Shown: positions 36,001-46,327 of the stretch, piece by piece | Numbering within the stretch: position 1 is the stretch's first letter | Layout of the letters: every line of letters begins with the position of its first letter | Origin: Mimachlamys varia | Taxonomy: Eukaryota > Mollusca > Bivalvia > Pectinida > Pectinidae | Assembly: GCA_947623455.1 (NCBI GenBank) | Contig: OX392532.1 | Span: 28,990,792 to 29,054,791 of the forward strand | Direction of reading: 5' to 3' | DNA length: 64,000 nt | Program-made: the position numbers and the translations under genes | The notes under the pieces: model-generated | What the model saw: only the letters and a program-made list of their open reading frames with translations | Database searches by the model: none | What the model was told of the DNA's origin: nothing

Positions 36001-38787
36001 TTCCTGTTTTACAGGTTGTTACGTTTACGGGTTTCTTGGTTTCTTCTGTGGCACAGTCAGCATATCAACGCTAGCTATGATGAGCTTCGTACGATACATG
36101 AGCGTTTGTGAAATGCAAAAAAGTAAGTGTGTTGAACATTGTTAATACATGTAGGTTAACAGAGCAAGATGTTGTTATATCTTCAGCAAATAATGAGAGT
36201 GGAGTGACAGAAATGCCATATGCATATGCCAATTTGTGTAAGTCGTTGGTAACCCGATTATAGATTTAGAAAATGTTGTGTTTTGACGTATCTGTTAGTT
36301 GCGGCGTAATGCTATGACCTGAGGTGACATGCCTCTGGTTAATATGAGAAACAAACAAAATGAGAACAGTAAGAAGTATTACTGTAATCATTAAAGATAA
36401 TTAAGGATTAACTTTCTATTTTGTTTAGGCTATCGGGGGATAACTACAATGGAAAGTGGGTAAATTCAATTACCGACGAATATTTACAGTATGTTCGTAA
36501 CTATTTTGTTCATTATAGTCCAATCTTCGGACACATATTTCACTTCAAAACTAATGAACGTGGGAATGATTCAATAAATGTAACAGCATGAAATTTGCAA
36601 GCTCCGCCCACGTTTATTGTTGGTGACGTCACACAATTGTGTTTCAAACTGTAGGATTTGTATAACTCCGCCCACATGTATTGTTGTCGATGTCAAAGAA
36701 ATTTGTCACGTGTTTGAGTACATTTATGCGGTGAAAATGATAGCCTGTTTAGCAATGGTTATCGAGTGAATGTCAGTGTGGACTGTAAATATTAAGAATT
36801 GAATATATTAAAGCAATTAACTCATAGGTATTCATATATAGATTAGATAGCTTCAAAATGAAACCGTGAACAATTTTTCTATGCGTTTTAATTGATATTT
36901 GTGCGTAAAAAAGTTGTATTCAAAGGCCATTGTGTAAGCCAATTAAAATGCGATTAGAGTTTAATCCACGTGGGGTGTGTTCCTTTTGTTTATACAACAG
37001 GTACAATGATTAGTTGATGAGTTTCAAGTTGAAAAACACCTTTATATACATTTAGAAACCATGTGTTTTATTTCTAAATCAATCAAAACTTACCTATTGT
37101 GACCTACACGCTTTCTTATGATCAGGGTAAAATGTTTTAGTCTTGATTCAAAAAAAAAAAAAAACAATTAATTGAAATAGGAAGATGTCCCGTTAATGAT
37201 AAAAGTGTCAAAATAACTTTATACAAACTCTAACTTTGAAGTAAAAACAACCAATCGTTGTCCAAAAAAACCAGCAAGGTTTGGAAGAACTTTAGCTAGA
37301 TTTTCTCCTAACATATACAAACGTAACACCATACACAACCTCCTTGATCAATATATAAAGCACGTCCTTCGTTCTGATGTTTAACTGTCATTTTTAATTC
37401 TAATCTATGCCCTTTATTGTTTCAGGTGTGCATCTGACCAACCATACATCAGTACTGGTGTTTTTTACTTACGTTTATGCGTGCATCTGGTCACTTCCAC
37501 CGTTTCTAGGATGGGGTGATTATGGAGTTGAACCTCATGGAACCTCATGTACATTAAATTGGTCTGGAAGTCGCTCCTTTGTGACAGTGATGCTTGTTAT
37601 GTGTATAATTTTACCTGTCGTGATAATGACGTTTTGCTATGGACGTGTGTTATTATTTTTAAAAAGAAGTTCAGACAATCTTAAAAAATGGACTCCTCAG
37701 CGTCCGAATAGAAAACATGCAAATCGAAAAATGGAAGGGAGTTTGATAAAGGTAAGTTTATTTCTTCTTCTTTAAAGTTTTATGGTTATAAACATCTTAA
37801 TCAGCCTACATCGGTGTGAAAATTGATTTACCATACTCTTATTTGGCTAAAACGTTAACTTGATATAACACCCATAGACTAGATAAAGCATTTTCGTCTT
37901 TTTGCAATCCTTGTGCAATAATCATACAAAAAATAAACCAATTTTCATCAAGTGATTATTAAACATCTTAAGAATGAGGTGTGTTTTATGATCAAAACTA
38001 CAGTGCCTGTTTTATTCTATCTAATCAGAACTTGACATAACCTTTGGTTGATGTTGTTTTTGTGTCAAAGAATAAAACCAATTGTGTTCATATTTCTTAA
38101 TGTAATAGCAAGCAATATATATAGGATAGATGAGTGTCAATGTGATATCAGATTTAATTATTTGATATATTGATATTTATCTGATATATTGAATTATATA
38201 ACGAGTTTAATTCATTTTTTATTACATTGGCAGAAGTTGAAGACTATATTGAAAACAGATATCAAATTAATTTCTTTAAAACAAAGGCTATTCAATTTTC
38301 GCGGAAGATTTTAATAACTAAGACAATCATATGACCTCATAAAGACCTAATTTATTTGTGCCGCCATAATAGTACTACCTAAATTGTGTAAGACGGTAAC
38401 CACATTATGACATGTCCGTATGACATGATTAAACGGGTCCTTTATGTGATAACTAACATGATGATTTTGGCTTTCTGTAGGCCCCCTTTTATCTGATTGT
38501 TTTCATTGTTTTACTTACAGTTGACTTTTACAATGTGTGTGGCATTTGTGGGGACTTGGACTCCCTACGCTGTGTTCAGCCTTTGGACTGCCTATGGAAA
38601 CAAAGATGAGGTACCCATCCGACTTACGCTGGCCTCTATACTCATCGCAAAGTTATCAACAATCATAAATCCAACGATATATTTTGTGCTTAACCGTAAA
38701 TTCAGACCGTTTATAAAACGGTATTTATCCATGCCGTTCAACGGTATTCTTAACTTGATTGGAGATAAAAGCAGTACTTCAGGTTAG
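26816..38787 (+). CDS. Opn5-like: Neuropsin (Opn5)-like opsin, five exons
   Basis: A seven-transmembrane, retinal-binding photoreceptor of the plasma membrane, assembled from 26816-27020, 34937-35119, 36015-36122, 37426-37751 and 38521-38787 (362 codons; 359 from the second, better-context ATG at 26825, used for numbering). Phases agree at all junctions (1, 1, 1, 0). It has sequons at N19 and N26, TM1 N73, TM2 D101 in NLAICD, the disulphide pair C128/C204, E198 at the rhodopsin E181 counterion site, Y131 at the E113 site, chromophore lysine K315, and NPTIY at 321-325. The Opn5 assignment rests on the N-terminal FSSKLS...ALYLG segment and on GDYGVEPHGTSCTLNW in loop 2, both close to vertebrate OPN5. 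Oddities: VRY instead of DRY at 152-154, TWTP for CWxP in TM6, and a short tail without a palmitoylation cysteine. G-protein choice is not predictable. Confidence 0.92.
29911..30017 (-). mobile_element. RptA 3' fragment, antisense, in opsin intron 1
   Basis: AGAGAATATTGAAGCGTCAA to CTACATGGAAACGCTTGTT. Confidence 0.65.
32178..32286 (-). mobile_element. RptA central fragment, antisense, in opsin intron 1
   Basis: GTAAGTGTCTTCTGCCTCAT, then CATGTCAATCTGGGTCATAT, then GAGAACCGAGTCATCATTCT. It lacks the 3' end. Confidence 0.65.
32968..33410 (+). repeat. 36-bp minisatellite, about 12 units, in opsin intron 1
   Basis: The unit is GTTCCAAGTAATCAGRCACG followed by CGTTATATCTTCAAGT. Units are diverged but keep the 36-base period. 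The 63-codon frame inside (33103-33294) comes from the repeat. Confidence 0.93.
33433..33676 (+). mobile_element. RptA, sense copy, in opsin intron 1
   Basis: From GATGACTCGGTTCTCCCTTT to TTTTGTTGACGCTTTGGTAT, directly downstream of the 36-bp array. Confidence 0.75.
34937..35119 (+). CDS. Opn5-like: Opsin exon 2 (TM1-TM2)
   Basis: Completes TM1 with the conserved asparagine (IFLNMMVLF), a basic first intracellular loop (KKRRTLK), and TM2 with NLAICD. It ends GGACTGTATG|GTACGA, phase 1. Acceptor TTTTTTATTGCAG. Confidence 0.9.
36015..36122 (+). CDS. Opn5-like: Opsin exon 3 (TM3)
   Basis: Only 36 codons: GCYVYGFLGFFCGTVS..., containing the first disulphide cysteine and the VRY that replaces DRY (FVRYMSVCEM). 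It lies between GTTTTACAG and AAAAA|GTAAGT. It has no start codon and is too short to stand out on its own. Confidence 0.88.
36624..36631. promoter_or_regulatory. CRE-like palindrome TGACGTCA in opsin intron 3
   Basis: Perfect 8-base consensus of the CREB/ATF site. Function is inferred only from the motif. Confidence 0.25.
37426..37751 (+). CDS. Opn5-like: Opsin exon 4 (TM4, loop 2, TM5, loop 3)
   Basis: Carries TM4 (VFFTYVYACIWSLPPFLGW), extracellular loop 2 with GDYGVEPHGTSC (second disulphide cysteine and putative counterion glutamate), TM5 and a basic third intracellular loop (RPNRKHANRKMEG). Acceptor TTGTTTCAG; donor AAG|GTAAGT, phase 0. Confidence 0.92.
38521..38787 (+). CDS. Opn5-like: Opsin exon 5 (TM6, TM7, tail, stop)
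   Basis: TM6 has TWTPYAVFSLW. TM7 has SILIAKLSTIINPTIYF, with the chromophore lysine and the NPxxY motif. Helix 8 begins NRKFRPF. The tail is about 25 residues, ends DKSSTSG and stops at TAG. Acceptor TTTACTTACAG. Confidence 0.92.
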   Translation: MTFTMCVAFVGTWTPYAVFSLWTAYGNKDEVPIRLTLASILIAKLSTIINPTIYFVLNRKFRPFIKRYLSMPFNGILNLIGDKSSTSG

Positions 38788-38838
38788 CCTGTACTATTGG
38801 TCAATTCAGCATCTGATATTTACATCGTCTTATAGATA

Positions 38839-38999
38839 CAGTCGTACATCGTTATCACGAATATGTACATTTCCAAAATCCCTTTTAATTCGAAGTATGT
38901 CATTGGTTCCGGTCAGTCTTTACACTCAACGTCTCAAATATTAGGAAAATTTGATTTTTCCCGTGGTTTCTCCCACCTCGAGATAATTAGGTTCGACTG
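38839..38999. mobile_element. pogo/Tigger-like MITE in the presumed opsin 3' region
   Basis: The ends are inverted repeats: CAGTCGTACATCGTTATCAC on the left and, reverse-complemented, CAGTCGAACCTAATTATCTC on the right. A TA precedes the left end; the right TA is not intact. The CAGTCGAACCTC-type end matches pogo/Tigger elements as I remember them. A second member is at 63645. It begins 51 bases after the opsin stop. Confidence 0.6.
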
Positions 39000-40620
39000 T
39001 GTAAATGTGGATATAATATCAGATAAAGATTTAATTCCTTAAGATATATGCATGTTGATCTATTATTGATGGGTATGGATTGGTGTTATTAACACAAAAG
39101 CTATTGTTTGTGATATTGTTATAAACAAGAGATTTTTTTTTAATTTCCTCTGCGAAGATTTAGTAACTTCTTAATAATCATGTTATTTATAGGTAATAAT
39201 TTACCATATGTTTATTAACTCAAAAGAGCAAATCATTAAAAGGAACGGTAATTATCTTGTCACGTAATATCAAATGGGCAGCAACATGTATATCGCTTAG
39301 ATACTTTGTCGAGGAAGAATTTCCAATGCAGTATGTGTTTCGAAGGTTTTTTGTACTTTCACATTTTAAGTCACTTTTCTATCCTTTATGTAAGAAGCAT
39401 CGGATGTTCTTTCTTTAAACTCTTTTGGAAACTTTTTGTTTGAATAATGATGTTATGGTACAAATAATTCTTCAATCTTTGAACAGATACCCAAGTAAAT
39501 GGATATCTTTTACAACGAAATGTACGTATTCAGCAATTATTATAAGTGTTTAAAGACGAAATAGTATATGTAATATACATATACCATATGTCAAGAATAC
39601 AACGAACTGATTTTGTTCTGTTTGTTGAAGATTTGTAACAAATTGTAACAAATGAAACGGAATGTTAAGTTATTTATTTGTGTGTCGATTTATGTATTTG
39701 GTGCTGTTAAATGTATTTCATTATATATACAACAAAATCGGATAATATACAATACATAAATGATATCATAAGAGTAAATGTATCAATATATGAATATATG
39801 AAGTTATTTAAAGTCTCTTTAACTTTTGAAGGAATATTAAAATTGTAACTAACAGCATTATATCACTTATACGAAGTGCAATTTGAAAGAGAAAATAAGT
39901 TCTGGCAATGCCAGCTTCGTTTGATTTATTTATTTAAGAGATCAAGAGACTTTAAATATGTAGCATGTATTACAACGAACTTGATTTTTGCGACTTGTTT
40001 TGTGTTGTTAAATATTCTCTGACCAATATTTGTCAATATTAATTGTTGTTAGCTTCTGTTTTATCACAAGTGTTTGCATACTTAACAGCAAAACCTCGTT
40101 AGACTGTCTTTACTATTTTATATACACTGGTGTTATTAAGTAGTTTGGCAATAATCGAGGAGATCTTGCAAAACGATGCCTTAATACTACCAAATACCTG
40201 AACCCTAAATAAAAATAATATTGATTGAAAGCGAGTCGTCCAATGAACCAAGGGTCATTATAACGAGTTCTAAGTGCAAACTACATATTGACACAGATAA
40301 GTGAATCTTTATTGTATTATTCCTTGTGAAATAAAGAAAATTATCAAACTGATAAAACTTATATTTTTTACTGCAGTGATGAGCATAGAAAATATAAGAT
40401 TTTTGCAGTAAAATATAAGGCTTTGTCAGTGTAACGTGAAAAATTGAAATAAAAAGAAAATTCAATGGTTTGCCGTTTAATATGAAATATATTTCACTTG
40501 CATGGGTGCTACGCATTCGTGAAAATATAAAAAAAAAATATGCCATACTCGTGAAATTTATATTTAATATTTAACGACAAAGCATTAAATATCCTCTATA
40601 TGTTATACGTTTTATATAAT
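39000..40620. other. No recognisable gene
   Basis: AT-rich, with no supported frame. The 113-codon minus frame at 40205-40546 is low-complexity and unsupported. Confidence 0.4.
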
Positions 40621-40665
40621 TTATCGCGGATCTATAATTTAACAAGCAGAACGATATTTCATTGG

Positions 40666-40690
40666 TGACGTCATCAAGCTAGTGACGTCA
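40666..40690. promoter_or_regulatory. Pair of CRE-like palindromes
   Basis: TGACGTCA at 40666-40673 and again at 40683-40690, 17 bases apart start to start. Similar pairs occur at 42039. No adjacent gene start is known. Confidence 0.3.
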
Positions 40691-41364
40691 CAATCTTCAG
40701 TTATAGGCATAGTTCATGCTTTTATCTAGAAGAAGAGAAAAATTGGAGAAAAAAAAACTTTTGCATTTCACAGATGGGTTGAATATTATATATCATTCTC
40801 TTTCATTTGTGCACCACTGTCGTGAACAGAATGAAAACGGTAATATTCGTGTATTTAGGAAACTTGAAAAGTATTCACTCTTGTCAATGATGAATCTGCA
40901 TACTTTCCTAAAGGTTATACCTTTACAGTTAACTGAACAATTTTACCGATAAAGAGATAGTTAAGACATTAAATTTCCCTAGAAACTAGACATGTACTTC
41001 TAAATACCATTAAATAAATACAGGCATTTTTTTTCTATTTCTTGAACAACATATTGATCAAGGTGAGTTTGCTGCTTCTGCAAACGAACAATCCTTTGCG
41101 TGCAAAACACAAATGAATTTCAGTATTACAATTACATTGTGGGTTCCTTGATTCTATTGCCATCTTCTCCAATTACATCAGTAAAACTGAACCTGGCAGC
41201 TTGGCAATGCCTTAAACTATTTCCTACCTATATGCCTTATACATTTTCATTTTCGTTGACATTAGAACCCAGGAACAGGATAATGTAGCATGTTTTTTGT
41301 GTGTTGTACTTTACAGTTATACACTTGACCCTTTTGCTTCTACATTTGTTTAGAATTTTCGGAT

Positions 41365-41515
41365 TCCAATCTCTTGGCCCCTAGCATTACTGACGATTCC
41401 CAGAAGGACGAAACAGCTGTATGATGCAGTTTAATTTCATTATTTCGGCATACTGTATCTATTACTATTTTTAAAAGGTGTAGCGTGTGTGTATATTACG
41501 TCATCATTTAAACAC
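41365..41515 (+). mobile_element. Ribozyme-bearing element, copy 1 (limits approximate)
   Basis: About 150 bases are shared with 53365-53512. They are roughly TTGGCCCCTAG before the ribozyme, and GGCATACTGTATC, GGTGTAGCGTGTGTGTATAT and TCATCATTTAAA after it. There is no coding capacity. Context and size fit small hammerhead retroelements (retrozymes) or a decayed Penelope-like terminal repeat. Confidence 0.5.
41384..41427 (+). ncRNA. Type I hammerhead ribozyme, copy 1
   Basis: The order is stem I strand GCATTA (41384-41389), core CTGACGA (41390-41396), stem II (TTCC/GGA with a CAGAA loop), core GAAA (41410-41413), a minimal palindromic stem III ACAGCTGT, the cleavage-site nucleotide A41421, and closing stem I strand TGATGC (41422-41427). 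Stem I pairs over six bases with one G-U. All catalytic core positions match CUGANGA...GAAA. The one weak point is a U-C mismatch at the first base pair of stem II (usually G-C). The ACAGCTGT stem III is self-complementary, so activity as a dimer is plausible. Confidence 0.75.
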
Positions 41516-41811
41516 AGGATGGTATTAAAATTCCAGTTGTATTGTCTTGATATCAGTAAATATATACCAAACTTTCAAACACAATTCAACTAGAACCATC
41601 ATCATTGTCAATATACTTAAATTGCATACATGTATAGCAATGGGACAATAATAAATATGATGGATACAGCACATATTGAATTCAAATTATGAAACAATTC
41701 AGTGAAATAATGGGCAATCATGCCTTTCTGATATTAAACCTTGCATCATCTTTCGGAACTTTTGACATATGTCAAGGTCTTAGTTTGTACATTCCTCGTT
41801 TTTAAAACTGG

Positions 41812-41928
41812 CAAATAGTAGATATACATGTCTCTTACTTCAGTATTGAACTGCTTTCAGTTGACATTCATATATCCTATGAATGCCAACTGAAAGCAGT
41901 TCAATACTTATATTTACTATTTTTAGAA
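41812..41928. repeat. Long hairpin, about 30-bp perfect core arms
   Basis: The left arm contains AGTATTGAACTGCTTTCAGT and the right arm its reverse complement. The core arms differ at one of 30 bases around a 7-base loop. Weaker pairing (AAATAGTARATAT) extends outward. No coding frame. Confidence 0.88.
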
Positions 41929-42038
41929 TCTGTTAATCTCATAAAACAATCAATAACACATTATATTTCTCAGTATTTATGAAATGAAAAGAACAGATAT
42001 CGCCCGGGGATGGTCAATCGTATCCAACGTAACAATTA

Positions 42039-42063
42039 TGACGTCATACTAATTATGACGTCA
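42039..42063. promoter_or_regulatory. Second pair of CRE-like palindromes
   Basis: ATTATGACGTCAT is repeated, giving TGACGTCA at 42039-42046 and 42056-42063, also 17 bases apart. Another single site lies at 46909-46916. Confidence 0.3.
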
Positions 42064-43772
42064 TAATCTGTCAATTCCATATCAAATTACATAAGTTGAA
42101 GATTTCTTATATCCGCGGATGATATTTTAAAATCTAATTATATTCAAAATATCACTGAGACCTAGACTTTTTGGCTTATAAGCGATACAGAAGGATTTCT
42201 ATTTCAAGAGTTGACATTTACATTCAATACAGAAAAAAATGTACATCCAGAATTATTCCTTGGAGGACATGTTTATATAACTCTTGATTTTTTTTCTTGC
42301 AAAACTGTAATGGTTTACATAAATACTCTGCCTTTTTGCCTTAATCTGTAAATATTATATTATGTCCTCGGAAAATGTTGCGTATATCTCTTAGTGTCAC
42401 ACATAGACGCATTCATACACGCTAACAGTGCGTTTTGAGAATGTATGTTTCAACAGTGCTTATCAGCAACGTTAAGTTAATTATGTTATAAAGATATCAA
42501 ATGTTATTTAATATCATTTTCGGAAATTGGCATCAATTTGCGTTAGAACAGAATATCGTTGGGTTGAGCTGAGTTCAAATTAGTGCTGTTTACGCTATCA
42601 ATACACTTTTAAATCATTTCCGTTGTGGTTTGGGATACTGGTATCTTTTAGTTTTGCTTTGAATGGTAGGACATCTGCCTTTCTTCCTGATATTATATAA
42701 TGTTTCTGCTAGTATGCAATGCTCATCCTCTGTATATCTTTGGGAATCTTAACCAATATTGTGATGCATAAATATTATTTTGCATTTGTCTCTCTAAAAT
42801 GGTCAAAAAAGATATACCGTGTTGTGTTCTCTAAAGTTGATAACTGAGACTGTGTTAACAAATACAATGCAATGATATCCGTTAGTCAATTTGCATTTCA
42901 TTCTTAGTTCCTATTGTTGATGCTTTAGAAAAGATGTCTTCAGTTTATAATTACTATAACACATACCGTTCAAAATTACTCGTCCACAATTACAGGGTAG
43001 AAGAATTTTGGAAGAGAATGAACCGATATCGTGTATAAAGTGTATCTCTACCAGTAGTCTTCATTTCCACTATTTATGAATTTGCTCAATATTATTTTTA
43101 TATTCTTAACATTTCTTCATTGTTTAAGTATGTTTATTGAATATTGTAAACCGTTACAACGAAATGTGTAATGCTATCTCAAATGCCTTTGTGATGAAAT
43201 GTGCCGGGTTGTGCGAATGTGGCACTGTGAGTGAGAACTATGTATCTCATGGAAAGATTAATACGTTATTTGTTGAAATGTTGCGGCAAAATATAATGTT
43301 TGTACTTGACCAGTGTCTTCTTGTTTTCTTTTTGTGATGACTTAAAAGGTTACTAACATTTAGCGAGAAATGATGTAGAAAGCAATATACACAATGCACA
43401 TATAATTTCAACACGTTTGAGAAATGAAAATTTATTTGAGCTCTTTGTTAATTGTTTTATTAATATACGAACAACCATACATATATATACATTGACACTC
43501 GAAGATAGTGTAACATCATAAAACGTTTCTCTTGATAATTCCTGTGTCATTCGAACTCGACTAGGGACTTTTTGTTTTCTTTTCGTAGTGCATTCTAGTA
43601 AGATTGCAGCGAATTCGCATGAAACGTTTAAAAAAACAATCTTTACAATACACGTGTACAACTAATTTGAGTGAATTAATTGAAAATATGTCGGAGTACT
43701 TGTTTTACAAATATACGGACAACTATACATGTCAATACATATCAATACATTAACATTCGAAGATGGTGAAAC
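42064..43772. other. No recognisable gene
   Basis: AT-rich. Short frames at 43137-43337 and 43353-43661 have no motif or splice support. Confidence 0.4.
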
Positions 43773-44078
43773 AATGTGGTCTTGTGGAAGGACGCCGGGC
43801 TTGTGATCTAAAGGTATCCTTCAGCAACATACATAACTCTGCTTGTTCCAGTCTACTCAGCTGTAAATGCTTATGTGGTTGAGTAGTGCTAGACATTGTA
43901 GAATGCTAGATGTGAGCGCCGAAATGTCACGCCGGTTGTATGCTCCCGAGAGAGTTGAGAACGATATTGGCTGGTTTCTAAGGCCATATAACTATGGATA
44001 AAAAAATGTGGACCGTTTTGACACACCCTTTAAGTTTGTTGTAAAGCGGTATATAAGAGCCTCGTACTATTATTACTG
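43773..44078 (+). mobile_element. Possible tRNA-derived SINE
   Basis: The head has GTGGTCTTGTGGAAGGACGC and a downstream CTTGTTCCAGTCTACTC. The 3' part ends GTAAAGCGGTATATAAGAGC, a phrase that from memory matches the conserved 3' domain of several metazoan SINEs. The GC content is higher than the flanks. Limits and family are uncertain. Confidence 0.4.
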
Positions 44079-44591
44079 AAAACGCTTATCTTTGTACTTT
44101 CTGTTTTACTTCAAAACGGCTTTAACATTATTGATTTATACATATAAATACTACATGTTAACTGCTTTAGAATAGGATTAAGCTACACGTTTAAAGTGAA
44201 CAAATATTTGCTACATCTGTGTTTTGTTTCAAGAACTAAAAACTTTTGCATTCTGCTTTGGATTTAACCGGACTTATTAAACTTTACTGTATTAATATTT
44301 CAACAAGGAAATATCGTAATTCATTGGTTACATTGCAAATTGATTTGATTTCTTGATGCATGTTGAACGAAAAACCAACTTTTATGAAAACAATGGACAT
44401 TCCTCGTCTAATTTTGTTTCTAAAACGTCAACGAATCGTTCAAACAACACTACGTCTTAGCATTGCTTTTGAAGGTAAATTATTTACGTAGTATCGAGTT
44501 TCTTAATATTGTTGTAAATGGCATACAATCAAGTCTTTTGGAATTGTGGGAAACACCACAATTGATTTATTATTATTTTAGGGCTTGCTAG

Positions 44592-44992
44592 AAGTATCGA
44601 GATTTCAAGCTAACTACACAAGAATTCGAGGAGTTCAGGTTGATAAGAACTACAAGCAAGTTTTATAGTCGCCGTCATTGTCTCTTGGAGAACATTTTGT
44701 ATATTTGTGTGACATAAAGATGGATTTTTATTTTAGTATGATCATTAGTGTCGTGATTGAGAAATATGACTCGGTTCTCAATTCGAGGGATTGCTGTTTA
44801 CTTGGATGTGACCAGGATTAACATGGTGAATGACATCGATGAAGCAGAAGACGCTTACTCTCCGGAACACTTTTTTTTTTTTTACTTTTACAAGCGTCGC
44901 CATATAAATATTTCCTTTGTTTATATTATGCCTTTAGTTGAATCGATTTTAAGTTCGGGTTATGTTTTTGTTGACGCTTCGGTATTTTCTGA
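44592..44992 (+). mobile_element. RptA, near full-length copy, sense
   Basis: Begins AAGTATCGAGATTTC and ends TTCGGTATTTTCTGATTTTT. The central frame is open (ending ...FVDASVFSDFL), but the SSGTPG segment is replaced by a T-rich run. Confidence 0.78.
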
Positions 44993-46272
44993 TTTTTTAA
45001 TGACATATGTAGTTTTTAAAGGAAAGCCATCTTCGCTAATAATATAAAAAATGTAAACAATATTAATAGTTTGGAAAATCTATTTGTGAAGAATATAAAG
45101 TGAATACATATATGAGATATTCTTTTGTCGAGTCAGATGCCAAGATGTTCAACCAAACTGTTGGCATGGAACGAAGAAACAGTCTGTAAACCTCTTCTAG
45201 CTGACGTGTTTTTTTCTATCGATAAGGATAAATAGGTACAATTAGCAAAATGAACAAAATAAACTGGCAACAAAACTTTTCCAAACCCTTCAATTGTTGA
45301 TGGTACAGTGTACGTTATGATATATACTCATTACTTATAATTGTATTTTAATGCCGTTGTGTTTTATTTAATTATTTTGATTTCGTTTCATAATTAAGAG
45401 CAAATCAAATGTATACACAATGAAATTGATGACTTAAAAATACAGGTTGATGCATTTGACAACCAGTTGTCAAGGACCAAGCTTCTTTAGATATTAAGAT
45501 TTGCATTTCGGTTATCCGATGTTTTTTATTACTTTTTAGGGTATTAAAGAAAGAGGGAGCATTCTTACGTGTCTCTTTTAATGTCATTTAAGACATATTG
45601 ATGGAGTCTGGGCGGTGGAGAGCAAAAACAATATAATTTTATTCACACTGTATTCGTCCTCTGAGGCATTAGCAAAAACGTATAACAGACGGTTCTTTAT
45701 TTTGAAGTTTTTTCCAAAGCTTTTTAAGGACGGAATCGACCGTATCAACTGTTTCTAACTGGAAATCACGGAAACAACAGAACATTTTATATCAGTTGCT
45801 TACCACCATCTTTACAAACTATATAACTAACATATACAGCTTACTAGTAAATAAAATGCTGCTGTTCCGGTTGGAATTGTGGTAGAAGCAGGTCACACGA
45901 CTCGTGGTTGAAGGTTATGGTATTCATTTCACTCATCGAGCTACTTAAATTTAGAAAGTTACTAAAGATTGTGTCCTTTGTAACTTTTTGAAAATTAACT
46001 GACTAGAGTGAAATAAATACCATATCCAACAACAACTCGTTGTGTAACCTCTATTAACATCTTGATTGATAAGCCCAGCGATAGAAAATAGTCAGCATAA
46101 GCACGAGTGTAAGCAGTAATAACATGTAGAATATCCAGATATCGGACATCATCAGAAAACCCACGTGAAACTACTCTTCAATACTAAAAATAGTAGCGAA
46201 TCATATTGCTTTGTTCATCCGTGACAACATCCGGTCGGGATATCCCGTCTTAGTTACAGAAAACAACCCAGC
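44993..46272. other. No recognisable gene
   Basis: AT-rich spacer. The 45640-45690 minus strand has a superficial hammerhead resemblance that was rejected. Confidence 0.4.
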
Positions 46273-46273
46273 A

Positions 46274-46327
46274 TGGCGGCGGCATCGCCTGTCAAGAGAA
46301 CATGTTTTAATGAACTAACCGAGTGAC
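46274..46327 (+). other. Short start-codon context, unassigned
   Basis: ATGGCGGCGGCATCGCC sits in a locally CpG-rich patch and reads MAAASPVKRTCFNELTE before TGA. There is no donor site, so it is not called as an exon. It could mark a decayed promoter/first exon. Confidence 0.15.

Noticed and set aside
45630..45690. Hammerhead-like pattern on the minus strand (CTAATGC...CTCAGAG...GACGAATACAG)
   Set aside because: Two core positions of CTGANGA and the fourth base of GAAA differ, and no stem I partner is present.
46274..46327. ATGGCGGCGGCATCGCC as a first coding exon
   Set aside because: The frame closes after 17 codons without a usable donor site.
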